Positions 26,502 through 36,002 are shown, numbered from the stretch's first letter. The stretch is DNA of 64,000 nt from an uncultured Chlamydiae bacterium (GCA_903893545.1 CAITMJ010000009.1:1-64000); one strand, 5' to 3'. Program-made: numbers and translations. The notes: generated from the letters alone by a model not told the origin.

Positions 26502-28882
26502 TTCATTTTATTGGCCTTGGCGGCATCGGAATGAGTGCTTTGGCAAGAGTTTTGCTCCAAAGAGGCATTGCTATTCAGGGAAGCGATTTGCATTCAAGTC
26601 CACTCCTCGATGAGTTGCAAAAAGAAGGCGCTCACATTCGCATCGGGCACGACAAGGAAGCAGTAAGCGGCGCCACGACCGTGGTTTACAGCACCGATAT
26701 AAAATCGGAAAATGTGGAGATCGCTTCAGCTAAAGAGAAAAAACTCTCCCTTTTACACCGCTCTGAAATGCTCGATTTTCTCATGCAGGGAAAGCGGCCG
26801 CTTTTAGTTACAGGAACGCATGGGAAAACCACCACGACAGCCCTTCTCGCTTCTGTTTTGTATGAGGCGGGGTTAGATCCGAGTTTTGTGATCGGCGGCA
26901 TTCATCGCAGATGGAATACTAACGGTCGCGCAGGCAGCGGGCAATATTTTGTCGCAGAAGCCGATGAGAGCGATGGTTCATTTTTAAAAAGCCCCTCTTA
27001 TGGCGCGATCATTACGAATTTAGAAAACGATCATCTCGACTTTTGGAAAACAGAAGAAAAGTTAGAAGAGGCGTTTGGACAATTTGCAAAAAATACAGAA
27101 AAATATCTTTTTTGGTGCGGGGATGATCCTCGCCTTGCCAAGGTAGCCAATGGCGGCGTCTCTTACGGGTTTTCGGAAGGCAATGCGCTCAAGATCGTGT
27201 CAGCGGAGCCGATCGATACGGGGATGCGTTTCTCGTTTATTTGGAATGGTTCTTTCTATAGAGATATTGAGATTCGCCTCTTTGGTCGGCACAATGTACT
27301 CAACGGCGCTGCTGTATTTGGGCTAGCGCTTCAATTGGGAATTGAAGAGGGGGCCATTCGAAAGGCGCTCTCTCTCTTTGCAGGTACGGCGCGCCGGTTA
27401 GAATTTAAGGGAAGCGTAAGGGCGGTCGAGGTCTATGACGACTACGGCCATCATCCGACAGAGATCGCAGCGACCATCGAAGCTCTTCGCAATAAAATTC
27501 GAGAAAAACGGCTCATTGTCGTCTTTCAGCCTCACCGCTATACGCGCGTCCGCGCTCTATTCAACGAATTTCTCACCTGCTTTCAGCGGGCCGATTTAGT
27601 CATTATGACCGATATCTACGCAGCGGGAGAAGCGCCGATCGAGGGCGTTACGAGCGCCTCTCTTTACGGGAAAATGCGCGAGAAATTGGGTGCAAAACTC
27701 CGATTTTTCCCTCGCACGCAGCTAGAAACAGGGGTGGCAGAGCTGGCGCGTCCCCACGATGTCATTTTGATCGCCGGGGCGGGAGATGTGACTAAAGCTG
27801 GCGAGCCGATCTTAAACCTCATCTCGACAAAAGCTCCCAAGTGGAAGGTCGCTATTCTTTTTGGAGGGACCTCTTCAGAGCACGCCGTCTCTTTGATGTC
27901 TGCAAAGACGATCATCGACGGGCTTGATCAAACGCTCTACGACGTAGCGCTTTTCGGCCTGACCAAACAAGGGGAGTGGATCATCGGGAAAGATGCTTTA
28001 GAAAAACTCGAGCAGAAAATCGTTTTTTCCTCAGGCACTTCGAAGATTACAGCAGAAGTATTGAGGGAGTTAACCTCTTGCGATGTGGCGATCCCCGTTT
28101 TTCACGGCCAGCAAGGGGAAGATGGGATGATCCAAGGGTTTCTCGATACGCTCAATATCCCCTACGTTGGGGCCGATTACCGCTCGTCGGCTCTTTGCAT
28201 GCAAAAGGCTTGGACAAAACACATCGCAGTTCTAGCAGGGGTTCCTACGACCCCTTATTTTGAGGTGGGGCACCTTGAATATCGGAAAAACCCAGAGCAG
28301 GTGTTCAAAAAAATCGAGGAACACTTTCCCTATCCAGTGTGGGTAAAACCTGTTCATCTCGGCTCTAGCATTGGCGTCACAAGGGTAGAGAGGAGAGAAG
28401 ACGTTGCCAGGGCGGCTGAAATTGTCTTCGGTCTTGACGATGTGATGATCGTTGAAAAAGAAATCAAAGGGCGCGAGATTGAATACTCTCTTCTTGGCAA
28501 TGATTATATCCAAGTTTCATTGCCTGGAGAAATTGCAAAAAAAGATCTTTTTCATACCTACGATACGAAATATGGCCCTAGCGCATCGGCTACTTTAGTC
28601 CCTGCTCCTATTTCTGATACCCAGCGCAAAATCGGTGAGGGAATCGCCATTGAAATGTACCAGAAAACTGGATGTAGAGGTCTTGCCCGCATCGATTTTT
28701 TCCTCGATGAAGAGGGGCACTTTTGGCTCAACGAAATCAACCCTTTTCCAGGATTTACCGCAACAAGTGCAACGCCGCTCATGTGGGTGGCCACCGGCAT
28801 GCCTGTCTCAAAGATCTGCGATGAACTCGTGATTTTAGGGCTTCACGCGCATCGGCGACTAAGCGAGATCCGTGGAAAATAA
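26495..28882 (+). CDS. murC/ddl: MurC--Ddl fusion: UDP-MurNAc--L-alanine ligase and D-Ala--D-Ala ligase
   Basis: 795 residues. Residues 1 to about 445 are MurC (GLGGIGMSALA, P-loop GTHGKTTTTA, YDDYGHHPTEIAATI). Residues about 449-795 are an ATP-grasp D-Ala-D-Ala ligase (AILFGGTSSEHAVSLMSA, HGQQGEDGMIQG, WVKPVHLGSSIGVT, ARIDFFLDE and LNEINPFPGFT). The fusion supplies both the first amino acid and the terminal dipeptide of the stem peptide. This fused arrangement is a known hallmark of Chlamydiae, and it is a strong taxonomic marker here. Confidence 0.97.
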   Translation: MLVHFIGLGGIGMSALARVLLQRGIAIQGSDLHSSPLLDELQKEGAHIRIGHDKEAVSGATTVVYSTDIKSENVEIASAKEKKLSLLHRSEMLDFLMQGKRPLLVTGTHGKTTTTALLASVLYEAGLDPSFVIGGIHRRWNTNGRAGSGQYFVAEADESDGSFLKSPSYGAIITNLENDHLDFWKTEEKLEEAFGQFAKNTEKYLFWCGDDPRLAKVANGGVSYGFSEGNALKIVSAEPIDTGMRFSFIWNGSFYRDIEIRLFGRHNVLNGAAVFGLALQLGIEEGAIRKALSLFAGTARRLEFKGSVRAVEVYDDYGHHPTEIAATIEALRNKIREKRLIVVFQPHRYTRVRALFNEFLTCFQRADLVIMTDIYAAGEAPIEGVTSASLYGKMREKLGAKLRFFPRTQLETGVAELARPHDVILIAGAGDVTKAGEPILNLISTKAPKWKVAILFGGTSSEHAVSLMSAKTIIDGLDQTLYDVALFGLTKQGEWIIGKDALEKLEQKIVFSSGTSKITAEVLRELTSCDVAIPVFHGQQGEDGMIQGFLDTLNIPYVGADYRSSALCMQKAWTKHIAVLAGVPTTPYFEVGHLEYRKNPEQVFKKIEEHFPYPVWVKPVHLGSSIGVTRVERREDVARAAEIVFGLDDVMIVEKEIKGREIEYSLLGNDYIQVSLPGEIAKKDLFHTYDTKYGPSASATLVPAPISDTQRKIGEGIAIEMYQKTGCRGLARIDFFLDEEGHFWLNEINPFPGFTATSATPLMWVATGMPVSKICDELVILGLHAHRRLSEIRGK

Positions 28883-29780
28883 TTTTTCAATTCAAAAAGC
28901 TCTTCTCATCTTAGCCTGTTCGATCGGCGCGACTCTTGTACTCTCTTTTGGAGGCTATGGCATCTACGCAAAGACAAGAAATAGTCGACTCCATTCCGAT
29001 CGGTATAAAATCGTTGGCCTCGTCCAAACAGGGCCTGAAAAAGAAGTGCTTAAAACGGCTTATTTGGCAGAGCTTCTCGGCCTTTCGACAGACGTGCCGA
29101 AAAACCTCTATGCCCTCGACCTAAAAAAAGCCGAGGCAGCTCTCCTCTCATCGCCCCTCATCGCCAGGGCAAAAGTCAAGCGCTTACCCCCCAATATGCT
29201 CTACGTCGATTACGAAGTGAGAAGGCCCGTTGCATGGATCTCCGACTATCGCAATACCGCCATCGACCGGGAAGGGTACCTTTTGCCCATCGACCCCTTT
29301 CTTTCGCCCAAAGAAATTCCTGAAATTTATCTCGGCCTGCCCTCTTTTGAGGCTCCAGAAGACTCCTTTGGCCGATCTGGAGGCCGGTGGCGCACTCCCA
29401 TTGAAAATCGGTACCTGAACATGGCCTTTGACCTTCTTCAAACCTTTGAAGGCTCTCCCTGGAGAGAAGGGCTGAGGATTAAAAGAATTGATGTTTCCCA
29501 GGCCTTTGCCCCCTCCCTTGGCCGCCGAGAAATCGTCCTCTTTACCGAAGAGGAAATTTCTCTAAAAAAAGAAGATCGAGAAGTCACCTTTACCTTTCCC
29601 AAAATCTTGCGCCTTGCGCCCAAAGACTGGACCCAGCAGCTCCAAAATTTTTTCGCCCTACGAAAAACCATGGTTGAAGATTATAAAAAGCAGCTTGTCC
29701 TATCCAAAGAAGGGGGGCGTTTTACCCCCAGGATCATCGACCTTCGCATCCCCCAGCTGGCTTTTGTTGAAAACCGTTGA
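28872..29780 (+). CDS. ftsQ: FtsQ/DivIB-like POTRA division protein
   Basis: 302 residues, beginning at a GTG inside the murC/ddl 3' end. A single N-terminal membrane segment (LILACSIGATLVLSFGGYGIY) is followed by a POTRA-like stretch: LSTDVPKNLYALDLKKAEAALLSSPLIARAKVKRLPPNMLYVDYEVRRPVAWI. Then comes the typical IDREGYLLP. FtsQ links division complex assembly in the periplasm. Sequence identity to model FtsQ is low, but the architecture and its place at the end of the mur cluster agree; from memory the C. trachomatis counterpart is CT764. Confidence 0.8.
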   Translation: MENNFSIQKALLILACSIGATLVLSFGGYGIYAKTRNSRLHSDRYKIVGLVQTGPEKEVLKTAYLAELLGLSTDVPKNLYALDLKKAEAALLSSPLIARAKVKRLPPNMLYVDYEVRRPVAWISDYRNTAIDREGYLLPIDPFLSPKEIPEIYLGLPSFEAPEDSFGRSGGRWRTPIENRYLNMAFDLLQTFEGSPWREGLRIKRIDVSQAFAPSLGRREIVLFTEEEISLKKEDREVTFTFPKILRLAPKDWTQQLQNFFALRKTMVEDYKKQLVLSKEGGRFTPRIIDLRIPQLAFVENR

Positions 29781-29963
29781 TCTCTTTTCCTCAATTCCGT
29801 AAACTCTTTTTCAAATTGAAGAACTCCTTCTTGAAAGGAGGAGATTCTCCGCTCCGGTAAGGAGCGAAAGTTTCTTTCGCAAATAAACAGATAGCTCGCT
29901 TGAGCCCGTCCCAAAGGACTGGGACTCTCTCCGAGCTGCCCGTTCAAACTCTTAAGTGGTGCT
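29781..29963 (+). ncRNA. Candidate structured RNA or leader in ftsQ-khpA gap
   Basis: This 183-base gap contains at least four successive perfect stems: CTCCTT/AAGGAG near 29825-29841, CGCTCC/GGAGCG at 29850-29866, GAAAG/CTTTC at 29866-29878, and GTCCC/GGGAC at 29908-29925. No reading frame with a ribosome site is seen. It could be the 5' leader of the KH protein gene or a separate small RNA. No known RNA family was recognised. Confidence 0.35.
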
Positions 29964-30197
29964 ATGGAAGAATTCGTCGCGTATATCATCAAAAACATGG
30001 TCAACCAACCCGAACAAGTCGATGTCCGCGGGATGGAAGGGCAAAGCGGCCTTTTGATTGAAATTCGAGTTGCCCCTGAAGATGTGGGCAAAGTTGTCGG
30101 CCGAAAAGGCAATGTCATCCGTTCTCTACGGACGCTAGCTGGCACAATTGGAGCGCGCCTCGGTCATCGAATCCACCTGGAAATCATTCAACCTTGA
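29964..30197 (+). CDS. khpA: KH-domain RNA-binding protein
   Basis: 77 residues, one KH domain. The GxxG-type loop appears as GKVVGRKGNVIRSLR at about residues 44-58, followed by GARLGHRIHLEII. It matches the KhpA/YlqC family of small RNA-binding proteins, which in other bacteria work with KhpB and affect RNA stability and cell division. It is followed at six bases by the STAS gene and is preceded by the structured gap. Confidence 0.88.
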   Translation: MEEFVAYIIKNMVNQPEQVDVRGMEGQSGLLIEIRVAPEDVGKVVGRKGNVIRSLRTLAGTIGARLGHRIHLEIIQP

Positions 30198-30203
30198 GGA
30201 TAT

Positions 30204-30554
30204 ATGTCTCTTGGTCTTCATATCTCGTTAGAAGAGATCGACCGCAAAGTCCTCTTGCGGATTGATGGACGAATCGATACCTCCTCCTCGCCGGTCTTGG
30301 AGAAGAAAATCAATCAATTGATTGAGGAAAAGCACGCTCTTCTCATGTTGGATTTTAGCCGCGTCGATTATTTAAGTAGCGCGGGGATGAGAGTCCTTTT
30401 GGCGGCGACGAAAAAATTGAAGTCCAAAGGCGGCGATTTAATCCTTTTTTCACTGCATACGGAAGTAGCAGATACTGTCCGAATGGCCGGCTTCGATAAA
30501 ATTCTCCACATCTGCTCCACGGAAAAAGACGCCTTGCACATCAAGGCCAAGTGA
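30204..30554 (+). CDS. rsbV: STAS-domain anti-sigma factor antagonist (RsbV-like)
   Basis: 116 residues. The STAS fold is indicated by LLRIDGRIDTSSSPVLEKKI and by LLMLDFSRVDYLSSAGMRVLLAA, where the first Ser of SSAGM is the position phosphorylated by RsbW-type kinases in this family. It should act in a partner-switching circuit that releases a sigma factor or controls another target. From memory the syntenic C. trachomatis gene is CT765 (rsbV). The miaA start overlaps its stop. Confidence 0.9.
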   Translation: MSLGLHISLEEIDRKVLLRIDGRIDTSSSPVLEKKINQLIEEKHALLMLDFSRVDYLSSAGMRVLLAATKKLKSKGGDLILFSLHTEVADTVRMAGFDKILHICSTEKDALHIKAK

Positions 30555-31552
30555 TGCGGACAGCGGCCAATCATCTTTCGCACCCTCAAAAAGAGAAAAT
30601 TTTTCAGCAAGGCAAGAAAAAGCGGATCATTGTCATCGCTGGTCCAACAGCCTCTGGAAAGACGAAGCTCTCTTTAGAGCTTGCGGGATTGATCGGTGGA
30701 GAAATCGTTTCTGCTGACTCATGCCAGGTCTATCGGGGCATGGATGTTGGCACTGCGAAAGCCTCCTTTGCCGAAAGGGCTCTTTATCCTCACCATTTGA
30801 TCGATATTTGCGACATCGACGAATCATTCAACGTCGCCGAATTTTATAAAAGCTGCCAAGAATCTTTTCGCCATATCAATGCGCGCGAATCGGTGCCGAT
30901 CGTCGTTGGAGGATCGGGTTTTTATATCCATGCGCTCCTCTACGGCCCTCCTTCAGGGCCTCCGTCGGTTCCCGATATCAGGGATCTATTAGATCGGCAA
31001 ATGAGAGAACTCGGCCCCGATGTCCTCTACGAGCGGCTCCAAATCCTCGACCCCGAATATGCAGCCACCATCTCCGTGCGCGATCGGCATAAAATTGTGC
31101 GGGCACTCGAGATCATCGCGCTCTCAGAGAAGAAAGTGAGCGATTTTCCCAAACAAGATAAGCTCATCGAACAGCAATATGATTTTCGGTGTTGGTTTAT
31201 CCACTATCCAAGAGAGAGCCTCTATCCTCGGATCGAAAACCGCTGTGAAGAGATGCTCCGCTCTGGCTTTCTTGAAGAAGTAAAAAGTCTCGATCAAAGA
31301 GGCATTCGCCTCAACTCCGCAGCCTCTCAGGCGATCGGATATCGGCAAGCTCTGGAATTTCTCGATAGCCCCCAGACAGATACCGACTACCTCGCCTTTA
31401 TTTCCCAATTCAAACGGGCCTCGCGCCAATACGCAAAACGGCAATTTACCTGGTTTCGAAAAGAACCTCTTTTCCGCTGGCTCAACGTCGAAGAACACTC
31501 GCCGGAACACATCCGGGAACTGATCCTCCAAGACTTTGAGCAGGGGATTTAA
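30554..31552 (+). CDS. miaA: tRNA dimethylallyltransferase
   Basis: 332 residues from the ATG at 30554 (TGATG overlap; a GTG at 30551 is also possible). MiaA transfers dimethylallyl to A37 of tRNAs that read UNN codons. Seen motifs are the P-loop AGPTASGKT, SADSCQVYRGMDVGTAK, HHLIDI, VVGGSGFYIHALLYG and the C-terminal QFKRASRQYAKRQFTWFR. Compared with the family the N-terminus has about 25 extra residues. Order STAS-miaA matches C. trachomatis. Confidence 0.96.
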   Translation: MRTAANHLSHPQKEKIFQQGKKKRIIVIAGPTASGKTKLSLELAGLIGGEIVSADSCQVYRGMDVGTAKASFAERALYPHHLIDICDIDESFNVAEFYKSCQESFRHINARESVPIVVGGSGFYIHALLYGPPSGPPSVPDIRDLLDRQMRELGPDVLYERLQILDPEYAATISVRDRHKIVRALEIIALSEKKVSDFPKQDKLIEQQYDFRCWFIHYPRESLYPRIENRCEEMLRSGFLEEVKSLDQRGIRLNSAASQAIGYRQALEFLDSPQTDTDYLAFISQFKRASRQYAKRQFTWFRKEPLFRWLNVEEHSPEHIRELILQDFEQGI

Positions 31553-31570
31553 AAATGAATATCAGCCGTT

Positions 31571-32224
31571 TTATTCACCCGTTGGTCTTAGGAATTTCTG
31601 AAAGAAATTCGTGACGTTTTGCGCAACGAGGGTGACTGTTGGGGGGATGGAAACGTTTCTAATCCATTTATCGGTAAGACGGGAGGCGAGCGTAGCGCAT
31701 TGTTGCCCTTTTCTTTTGCGCTCGATTGTTTGGCTTAAGCGTTGAAGGGGGTGCTGTTCAATGTGCAAAATTTCACTCGATATTCTTACCGTTAGAGCAA
31801 CGACTGTTGCAAGGTGTTCTTCAATCTCTTTGATCTTCGGGTCTAATTGATTGCAATCGGCGCGGAGTTGCTCGCCAAGTGTTACGTTTACAAAAGAAAC
31901 GCTATCTAAAATCTCCGAAGAGAGTTTCCCTTTTTTGAGTGTTTCTACTTGCGGCTCAATGGTTACTTTATGCTGGAATAAGAGTTCGCTGTTTCTCGTT
32001 AAACTGATCAGCGCTGTTTTCCACGTTTCATAGAGGGTTGTCAAGAACTCTAGTTTTGGATACACATAGTATGCGTCAGTCCGATTATTTTCATCGTCGA
32101 ATGCTTTGCATAATGTTGTGACTTTTTGTTGAACCTGTTCAATGAGCTCTTTTTTCTCATTGCACTGAACTTGTATTTCGCCTGCAAGTTTTAGCGCTGG
32201 ATATTGAGCATTTAGATCGATCAT
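31571..32224 (-). CDS. Unknown, mostly helical protein
   Basis: 217 residues from the ATG at 32224, preceded on its own strand by AAGGCGG; a longer frame from 32287 adds a leader without ribosome site. The sequence is helix-forming with heptad-like stretches (EKKELIEQVQQKVTTLCKAF and KIKEIEEHLATVVALTVRISSEIL), but no domain was recognised. It has no signal peptide. It sits alone between miaA (convergent) and the cyo operon (divergent), breaking the conserved core, so it is probably lineage-specific. Confidence 0.65.
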   Translation of the reverse strand: MIDLNAQYPALKLAGEIQVQCNEKKELIEQVQQKVTTLCKAFDDENNRTDAYYVYPKLEFLTTLYETWKTALISLTRNSELLFQHKVTIEPQVETLKKGKLSSEILDSVSFVNVTLGEQLRADCNQLDPKIKEIEEHLATVVALTVRISSEILHIEQHPLQRLSQTIERKRKGQQCATLASRLTDKWIRNVSIPPTVTLVAQNVTNFFQKFLRPTGE

Positions 32225-32333
32225 GAATAACCGCCTTGGTTTCAGAAAGGGGGTGAGAATAAACAAAGCAGTTTTTTTTTGCATCAATATTTTTCTTGAC
32301 TCTGGAATCTAACCCATCATACCTTTAGGTTTC

Positions 32334-33191
32334 ATGAAAGTATCGACTAAATTCATCTTGTTTTTGCTGATTTTCTTTTCTGTAGCGGCCGCCGCGTTTG
32401 CGTTTCTTTTTACTACTGACATTGCTGTGCTAAACCCAAAGGGGATGATCGGGGCAAAACAGCGGGATCTGCTTTTTATCTCCACGGTTCTCATGTTGAT
32501 CATCGTGATCCCGGTCTTCTTGCTCACCTTTGGAATCTCTTGGAAATATCGAGCGGAGAATAAAAATGCTAAATACACTCCTAAAGCGGATCACAGCTTG
32601 CTCGCTGAATGCGTCTGGTGGGGAGTTCCATTCATCATTATTTCTGTCTTGGGAGCGATCACCTGGAAAAGCTGCCATGAGTTAGATCCATTTAAACCGA
32701 TTGAAACGGGGAAGAAGCCAGTCACCATCCAAGTCGTCGCTTTGCAGTGGAAATGGCTATTTATTTATCCAGAGCAACAAATCGCAACGGTTAATTTCAT
32801 CCAGTTTCCGGTGGATACTCCCGTCTATTTTGAAATCACCTCAGACGCGCCGATGAATTCCTTTTGGATCCCTCGCCTTGGCGGGCAGGTATATGCGATG
32901 TCTGGAATGCGATCGAAGCTCTATTTGATAGCCGACTCCATCGATGAATTTAGGGGAGCTTCTTCCAATATCAGCGGCACCGGATTTTCAGGGATGACGT
33001 TCAAGGCAAAGTCGAGTACTCAGGAAGATTTTGATGCGTGGGTAAGCTCTGTCAGGGGATCTGGCGAGCTTCTTCATTTAGAGGAATATGGGCGATTAGT
33101 GACTCCCAGCGAATATGATCCTGTCGCTTTCTACCGATTGGGGAAAGAGGGGCTATTTGATTGGATTATGATGAAATATATGCGGCAGTGA
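32334..33191 (+). CDS. cyoA: Cytochrome bo-type quinol oxidase subunit II
   Basis: 285 residues. An N-terminal hydrophobic signal or helix (FILFLLIFFSVAAAAFAFLF), a second membrane helix (LLFISTVLMLIIVIPVFLLTFGI) and a third (VPFIIISVLGAITW) precede a cupredoxin-like periplasmic domain with WKWLFIYPEQ and MNSFWIPRLGGQVYAM. The Cys and His ligands of a CuA centre are absent, so it takes electrons from quinol rather than cytochrome c. The lipobox Cys of the E. coli protein is not seen. First of five overlapping cyo genes. Confidence 0.93.
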   Translation: MKVSTKFILFLLIFFSVAAAAFAFLFTTDIAVLNPKGMIGAKQRDLLFISTVLMLIIVIPVFLLTFGISWKYRAENKNAKYTPKADHSLLAECVWWGVPFIIISVLGAITWKSCHELDPFKPIETGKKPVTIQVVALQWKWLFIYPEQQIATVNFIQFPVDTPVYFEITSDAPMNSFWIPRLGGQVYAMSGMRSKLYLIADSIDEFRGASSNISGTGFSGMTFKAKSSTQEDFDAWVSSVRGSGELLHLEEYGRLVTPSEYDPVAFYRLGKEGLFDWIMMKYMRQ

Positions 33192-33192
33192 C

Positions 33193-35127
33193 ATGTTTGG
33201 AAGATTGAATTTAGATGCGTTTAAGCACGATGCGATTGAGAGCTCGGTAGGTATTGGGATGGTGCTTATCCTCGGGCTCATCGTCGCCCTTTTGACGTAT
33301 TATAAACGATGGCGATGGCTTTGGTTTGATTGGCTGACAACAGTGGATCACAAAAAACTTGCAGTGATGTACATCGTCGTCTCTTTTGCGATGCTTTTTA
33401 AAGGGTTTGTCGATGCGCTCATGATGCGCGCGCAACAAGTCTTGTCGGTCGGAGACTCCTTTGGGTATTTGAGCTCGCCCCACTACCAACAGCTCTTTAC
33501 AGCGCATGGGACGACGATGATTTTTTTCGTGGCCATGGGACTTGTCGCCGCCTTTTTCAATTTCATCATCCCTTTGCAAATAGGGGCTCGCGATGTGGCG
33601 TTTCCCTTTGTCAATGCTTTGAGTTTTTGGTTCTTTGCCGCAGGCGCAATGCTCCTCATTGTCTCTTTGAGCATCGGCAGCTTTTCTGGAGCCGGCTGGG
33701 TTGCCTATCCGCCGCTCTCCAATTTAGAATACAACCCGGGCGTCGGGATCGATTATTGGATCTGGAGCGTCCAAATTTCAGGGATTGGAACGCTTCTTAC
33801 GGGCATTAACTTTTTAGTGACAATCCTCAAGATGCGCTGCCCCGGCATGACGCTCATGAGAATGCCTCTTTTTACGTGGGCCTCTTTTGTCACTTTGATC
33901 CTCATTGTTTTCGCGTTTCCCATTTTAACGGCTACAGCGGGGATGTTGACACTAGATCGCCTGTTCGACACCCATTTTTTCACCTCCAGCAATGGCGGCA
34001 GTCCCATGATGTATATCAATTTGATTTGGGCGTGGGGCCATCCAGAAGTATACATCCTTGTACTGCCTTCCTTTGGGATTTACTCGGAAGTGGTCGCGGT
34101 GTTTTCTCAGAAGAAAATCTTCGGCTACGTATCGATGGTGTGGGCGATTGTCGCCATTGCATTCCTCTCTTTTGTCGTTTGGCTGCACCATTTCTTTACG
34201 ATGGGCGCAGGGGCAAACGTCAATGCATTCTTCGGCCTTATGACCATGATCATCGCAGTTCCCACCGGCGTAAAAATCTTCAATTGGCTCTTTACGATGT
34301 TTCGGGGCCGGGTTATTTTTAATCAGGCAATGCTTTGGTTTATCGGCTTTGTCATTATTTTTACCATCGGCGGCATGGATGGCGTGTTGATGGCTGTTGC
34401 GCCGGTCGATTTTCAGGTGCACAATAGCCTCTTCTTGGTCGCCCATTTTCACTCGGTGATCATCGGCGGCGTTCTCTTTGGCCTTTTTGCCGGTTTTTAT
34501 TACTGGTTTCCAAAAATGTTCGGGTTTTCATTGAATGAAAAATATGGAGAATACTCCGTTTTTTGCTGGATTTTTGGATTTTTGCTCGCCTTTATTCCGC
34601 TCTACATTCTGGGCTTAATGGGCGCGACTAGGCGTATCGATCACTATGAAGCCTCTACAGGCTGGTGGCCGCTCTTTGTCGTCTCAGCAATTGGCGCTTT
34701 AATCATTGCGCTTGGCATAGCGCTTCAGGTCGTACAAGTGCTCTTGAGCTTTAAAGAGAAAAAGCCGACGGGTCGAAATCCATGGAACGGGGCCACATTG
34801 GAGTGGTCGATTCCATCGCCGCCGCCCATTTACAATTTTGCGATCATCCCCGAGGTGCATGGACGCGATCCTCTCTGGGAAGAAAGAGGGGAGAGCGCTC
34901 CCCCAGAATATGAGATCATCCATCTGCCCAAAAATACTCCGCTTGCTCTCTATGCCGGCGTCCTTAGCTTTTTCTTTAGCTTTGCCGTCGTTTGGCATAT
35001 TTTGTGGCTGGCTCTAATCGGCCTCGTTGGCGCAGTTAGCTGTATTTTTGTGCGCCTCTCCGATCGGCATACAGAGACATTCCTATCTCCTGAAGAGATC
35101 GCAAAGATCGAAGCGGAGGCCCTATGA
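33193..35127 (+). CDS. cyoB: Cytochrome bo-type quinol oxidase subunit I
   Basis: 644 residues, about 14-15 membrane helices. The heme-copper oxidase signature is clear: HGTTMIFF (low-spin heme ligand), WAWGHPEVYILVLPSFG with the CuB His and the His-Tyr cross-link pair, HHFFTMG, and HFHSVIIGG with the heme ligands. It reduces oxygen to water and pumps protons across the inner membrane. It starts one base after the cyoA stop and overlaps cyoC. Confidence 0.97.
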   Translation: MFGRLNLDAFKHDAIESSVGIGMVLILGLIVALLTYYKRWRWLWFDWLTTVDHKKLAVMYIVVSFAMLFKGFVDALMMRAQQVLSVGDSFGYLSSPHYQQLFTAHGTTMIFFVAMGLVAAFFNFIIPLQIGARDVAFPFVNALSFWFFAAGAMLLIVSLSIGSFSGAGWVAYPPLSNLEYNPGVGIDYWIWSVQISGIGTLLTGINFLVTILKMRCPGMTLMRMPLFTWASFVTLILIVFAFPILTATAGMLTLDRLFDTHFFTSSNGGSPMMYINLIWAWGHPEVYILVLPSFGIYSEVVAVFSQKKIFGYVSMVWAIVAIAFLSFVVWLHHFFTMGAGANVNAFFGLMTMIIAVPTGVKIFNWLFTMFRGRVIFNQAMLWFIGFVIIFTIGGMDGVLMAVAPVDFQVHNSLFLVAHFHSVIIGGVLFGLFAGFYYWFPKMFGFSLNEKYGEYSVFCWIFGFLLAFIPLYILGLMGATRRIDHYEASTGWWPLFVVSAIGALIIALGIALQVVQVLLSFKEKKPTGRNPWNGATLEWSIPSPPPIYNFAIIPEVHGRDPLWEERGESAPPEYEIIHLPKNTPLALYAGVLSFFFSFAVVWHILWLALIGLVGAVSCIFVRLSDRHTETFLSPEEIAKIEAEAL

Positions 35128-35702
35128 GCCTAGATACCCACCACGATGCGACATCCAATACGCTGTTTGGCCTTTGGATCTATCTGATGACAGATTTTAT
35201 CTTGTTTGCCACGCTGTTTGCCGCTTACGCTGTGCTGCGTAACAACACGTTCGGGGGGCCTACTGCCCACGAGCTCCTCAGTCAGCCTTATGCGCTTGCA
35301 GAAACAGTAGTCTTGCTCAGCAGCACATTTACCTTTGGCCTAGGAATGCTCGCAATCCCTCGCAATGACAAACGAAAGCTCTTTTCTTGGCTGGGAATCA
35401 CTTTCTTGCTCGGTCTTTGTTTTTTAAGCTTAGTTGGCGCGGAATTTCTCCATTTGATCAACACCGGAAATAGCTGGTCGAGAAATGCGTTTTTAACCTC
35501 TTATTTTACCCTCGTCGGCACGCACGGGCTCCATATCGTCGTAGGGCTCTTTCTGATCGCTTTTTTCTTAAGAGAAGTCTACCAGCGCGGCCTCATCCCA
35601 GTGACCATTCGAAGGCTGACCTGCTTAAAAGTCTTTTGGTTTTTTTCCTACATCGTATGGATTTTCATGTTTACGATTGTCTACCTCATTGGAGCTTCCT
35701 AA
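35124..35702 (+). CDS. cyoC: Cytochrome bo-type quinol oxidase subunit III
   Basis: 192 residues with five hydrophobic helices. FGLWIYLMTDFILFATLFAAY near the start and GTHGLHIVVGLF later are typical of subunit III of heme-copper oxidases. The subunit stabilises the catalytic core. It overlaps cyoB by four bases and cyoD begins three bases after it. Confidence 0.94.
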   Translation: MSLDTHHDATSNTLFGLWIYLMTDFILFATLFAAYAVLRNNTFGGPTAHELLSQPYALAETVVLLSSTFTFGLGMLAIPRNDKRKLFSWLGITFLLGLCFLSLVGAEFLHLINTGNSWSRNAFLTSYFTLVGTHGLHIVVGLFLIAFFLREVYQRGLIPVTIRRLTCLKVFWFFSYIVWIFMFTIVYLIGAS

Positions 35703-35705
35703 AAG

Positions 35706-36002
35706 ATGCAAGAACATTTACAAGATCACGGAACATTTAAGAAATATCTCATTGGATTTTCTCTATCGCTGCTTTTGACGCTCCTCGCCTTTTTTTTAGG
35801 AGCGATGCATCCTCTACTGATCGGAGTCGTTGGCCTATTGCAAGCATGGATTCTGCTCTTTCTTTTTTTAGGGCTAGGAAAAGAACAGTGGAATTTACTC
35901 GCCTTTCTCTTTACGATCATGGTTACACTTCTGATCGTTCTCGGTTCGATTTGGATCATGTATCACCTAAACTACAACCTAATGATGGATATGCATGGGT
36001 AA
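35706..36002 (+). CDS. cyoD: Cytochrome bo-type quinol oxidase subunit IV
   Basis: 98 residues with three hydrophobic helices (IGFSLSLLLTLLAFFLG, LIGVVGLLQAWILLFLFLGLG and LAFLFTIMVTLLIVLGSIWIMYHL). The size, helix pattern and the terminal MYHLNYN motif fit CyoD, an assembly or stability subunit. It overlaps cyoE by eight bases. Confidence 0.9.
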   Translation: MQEHLQDHGTFKKYLIGFSLSLLLTLLAFFLGAMHPLLIGVVGLLQAWILLFLFLGLGKEQWNLLAFLFTIMVTLLIVLGSIWIMYHLNYNLMMDMHG

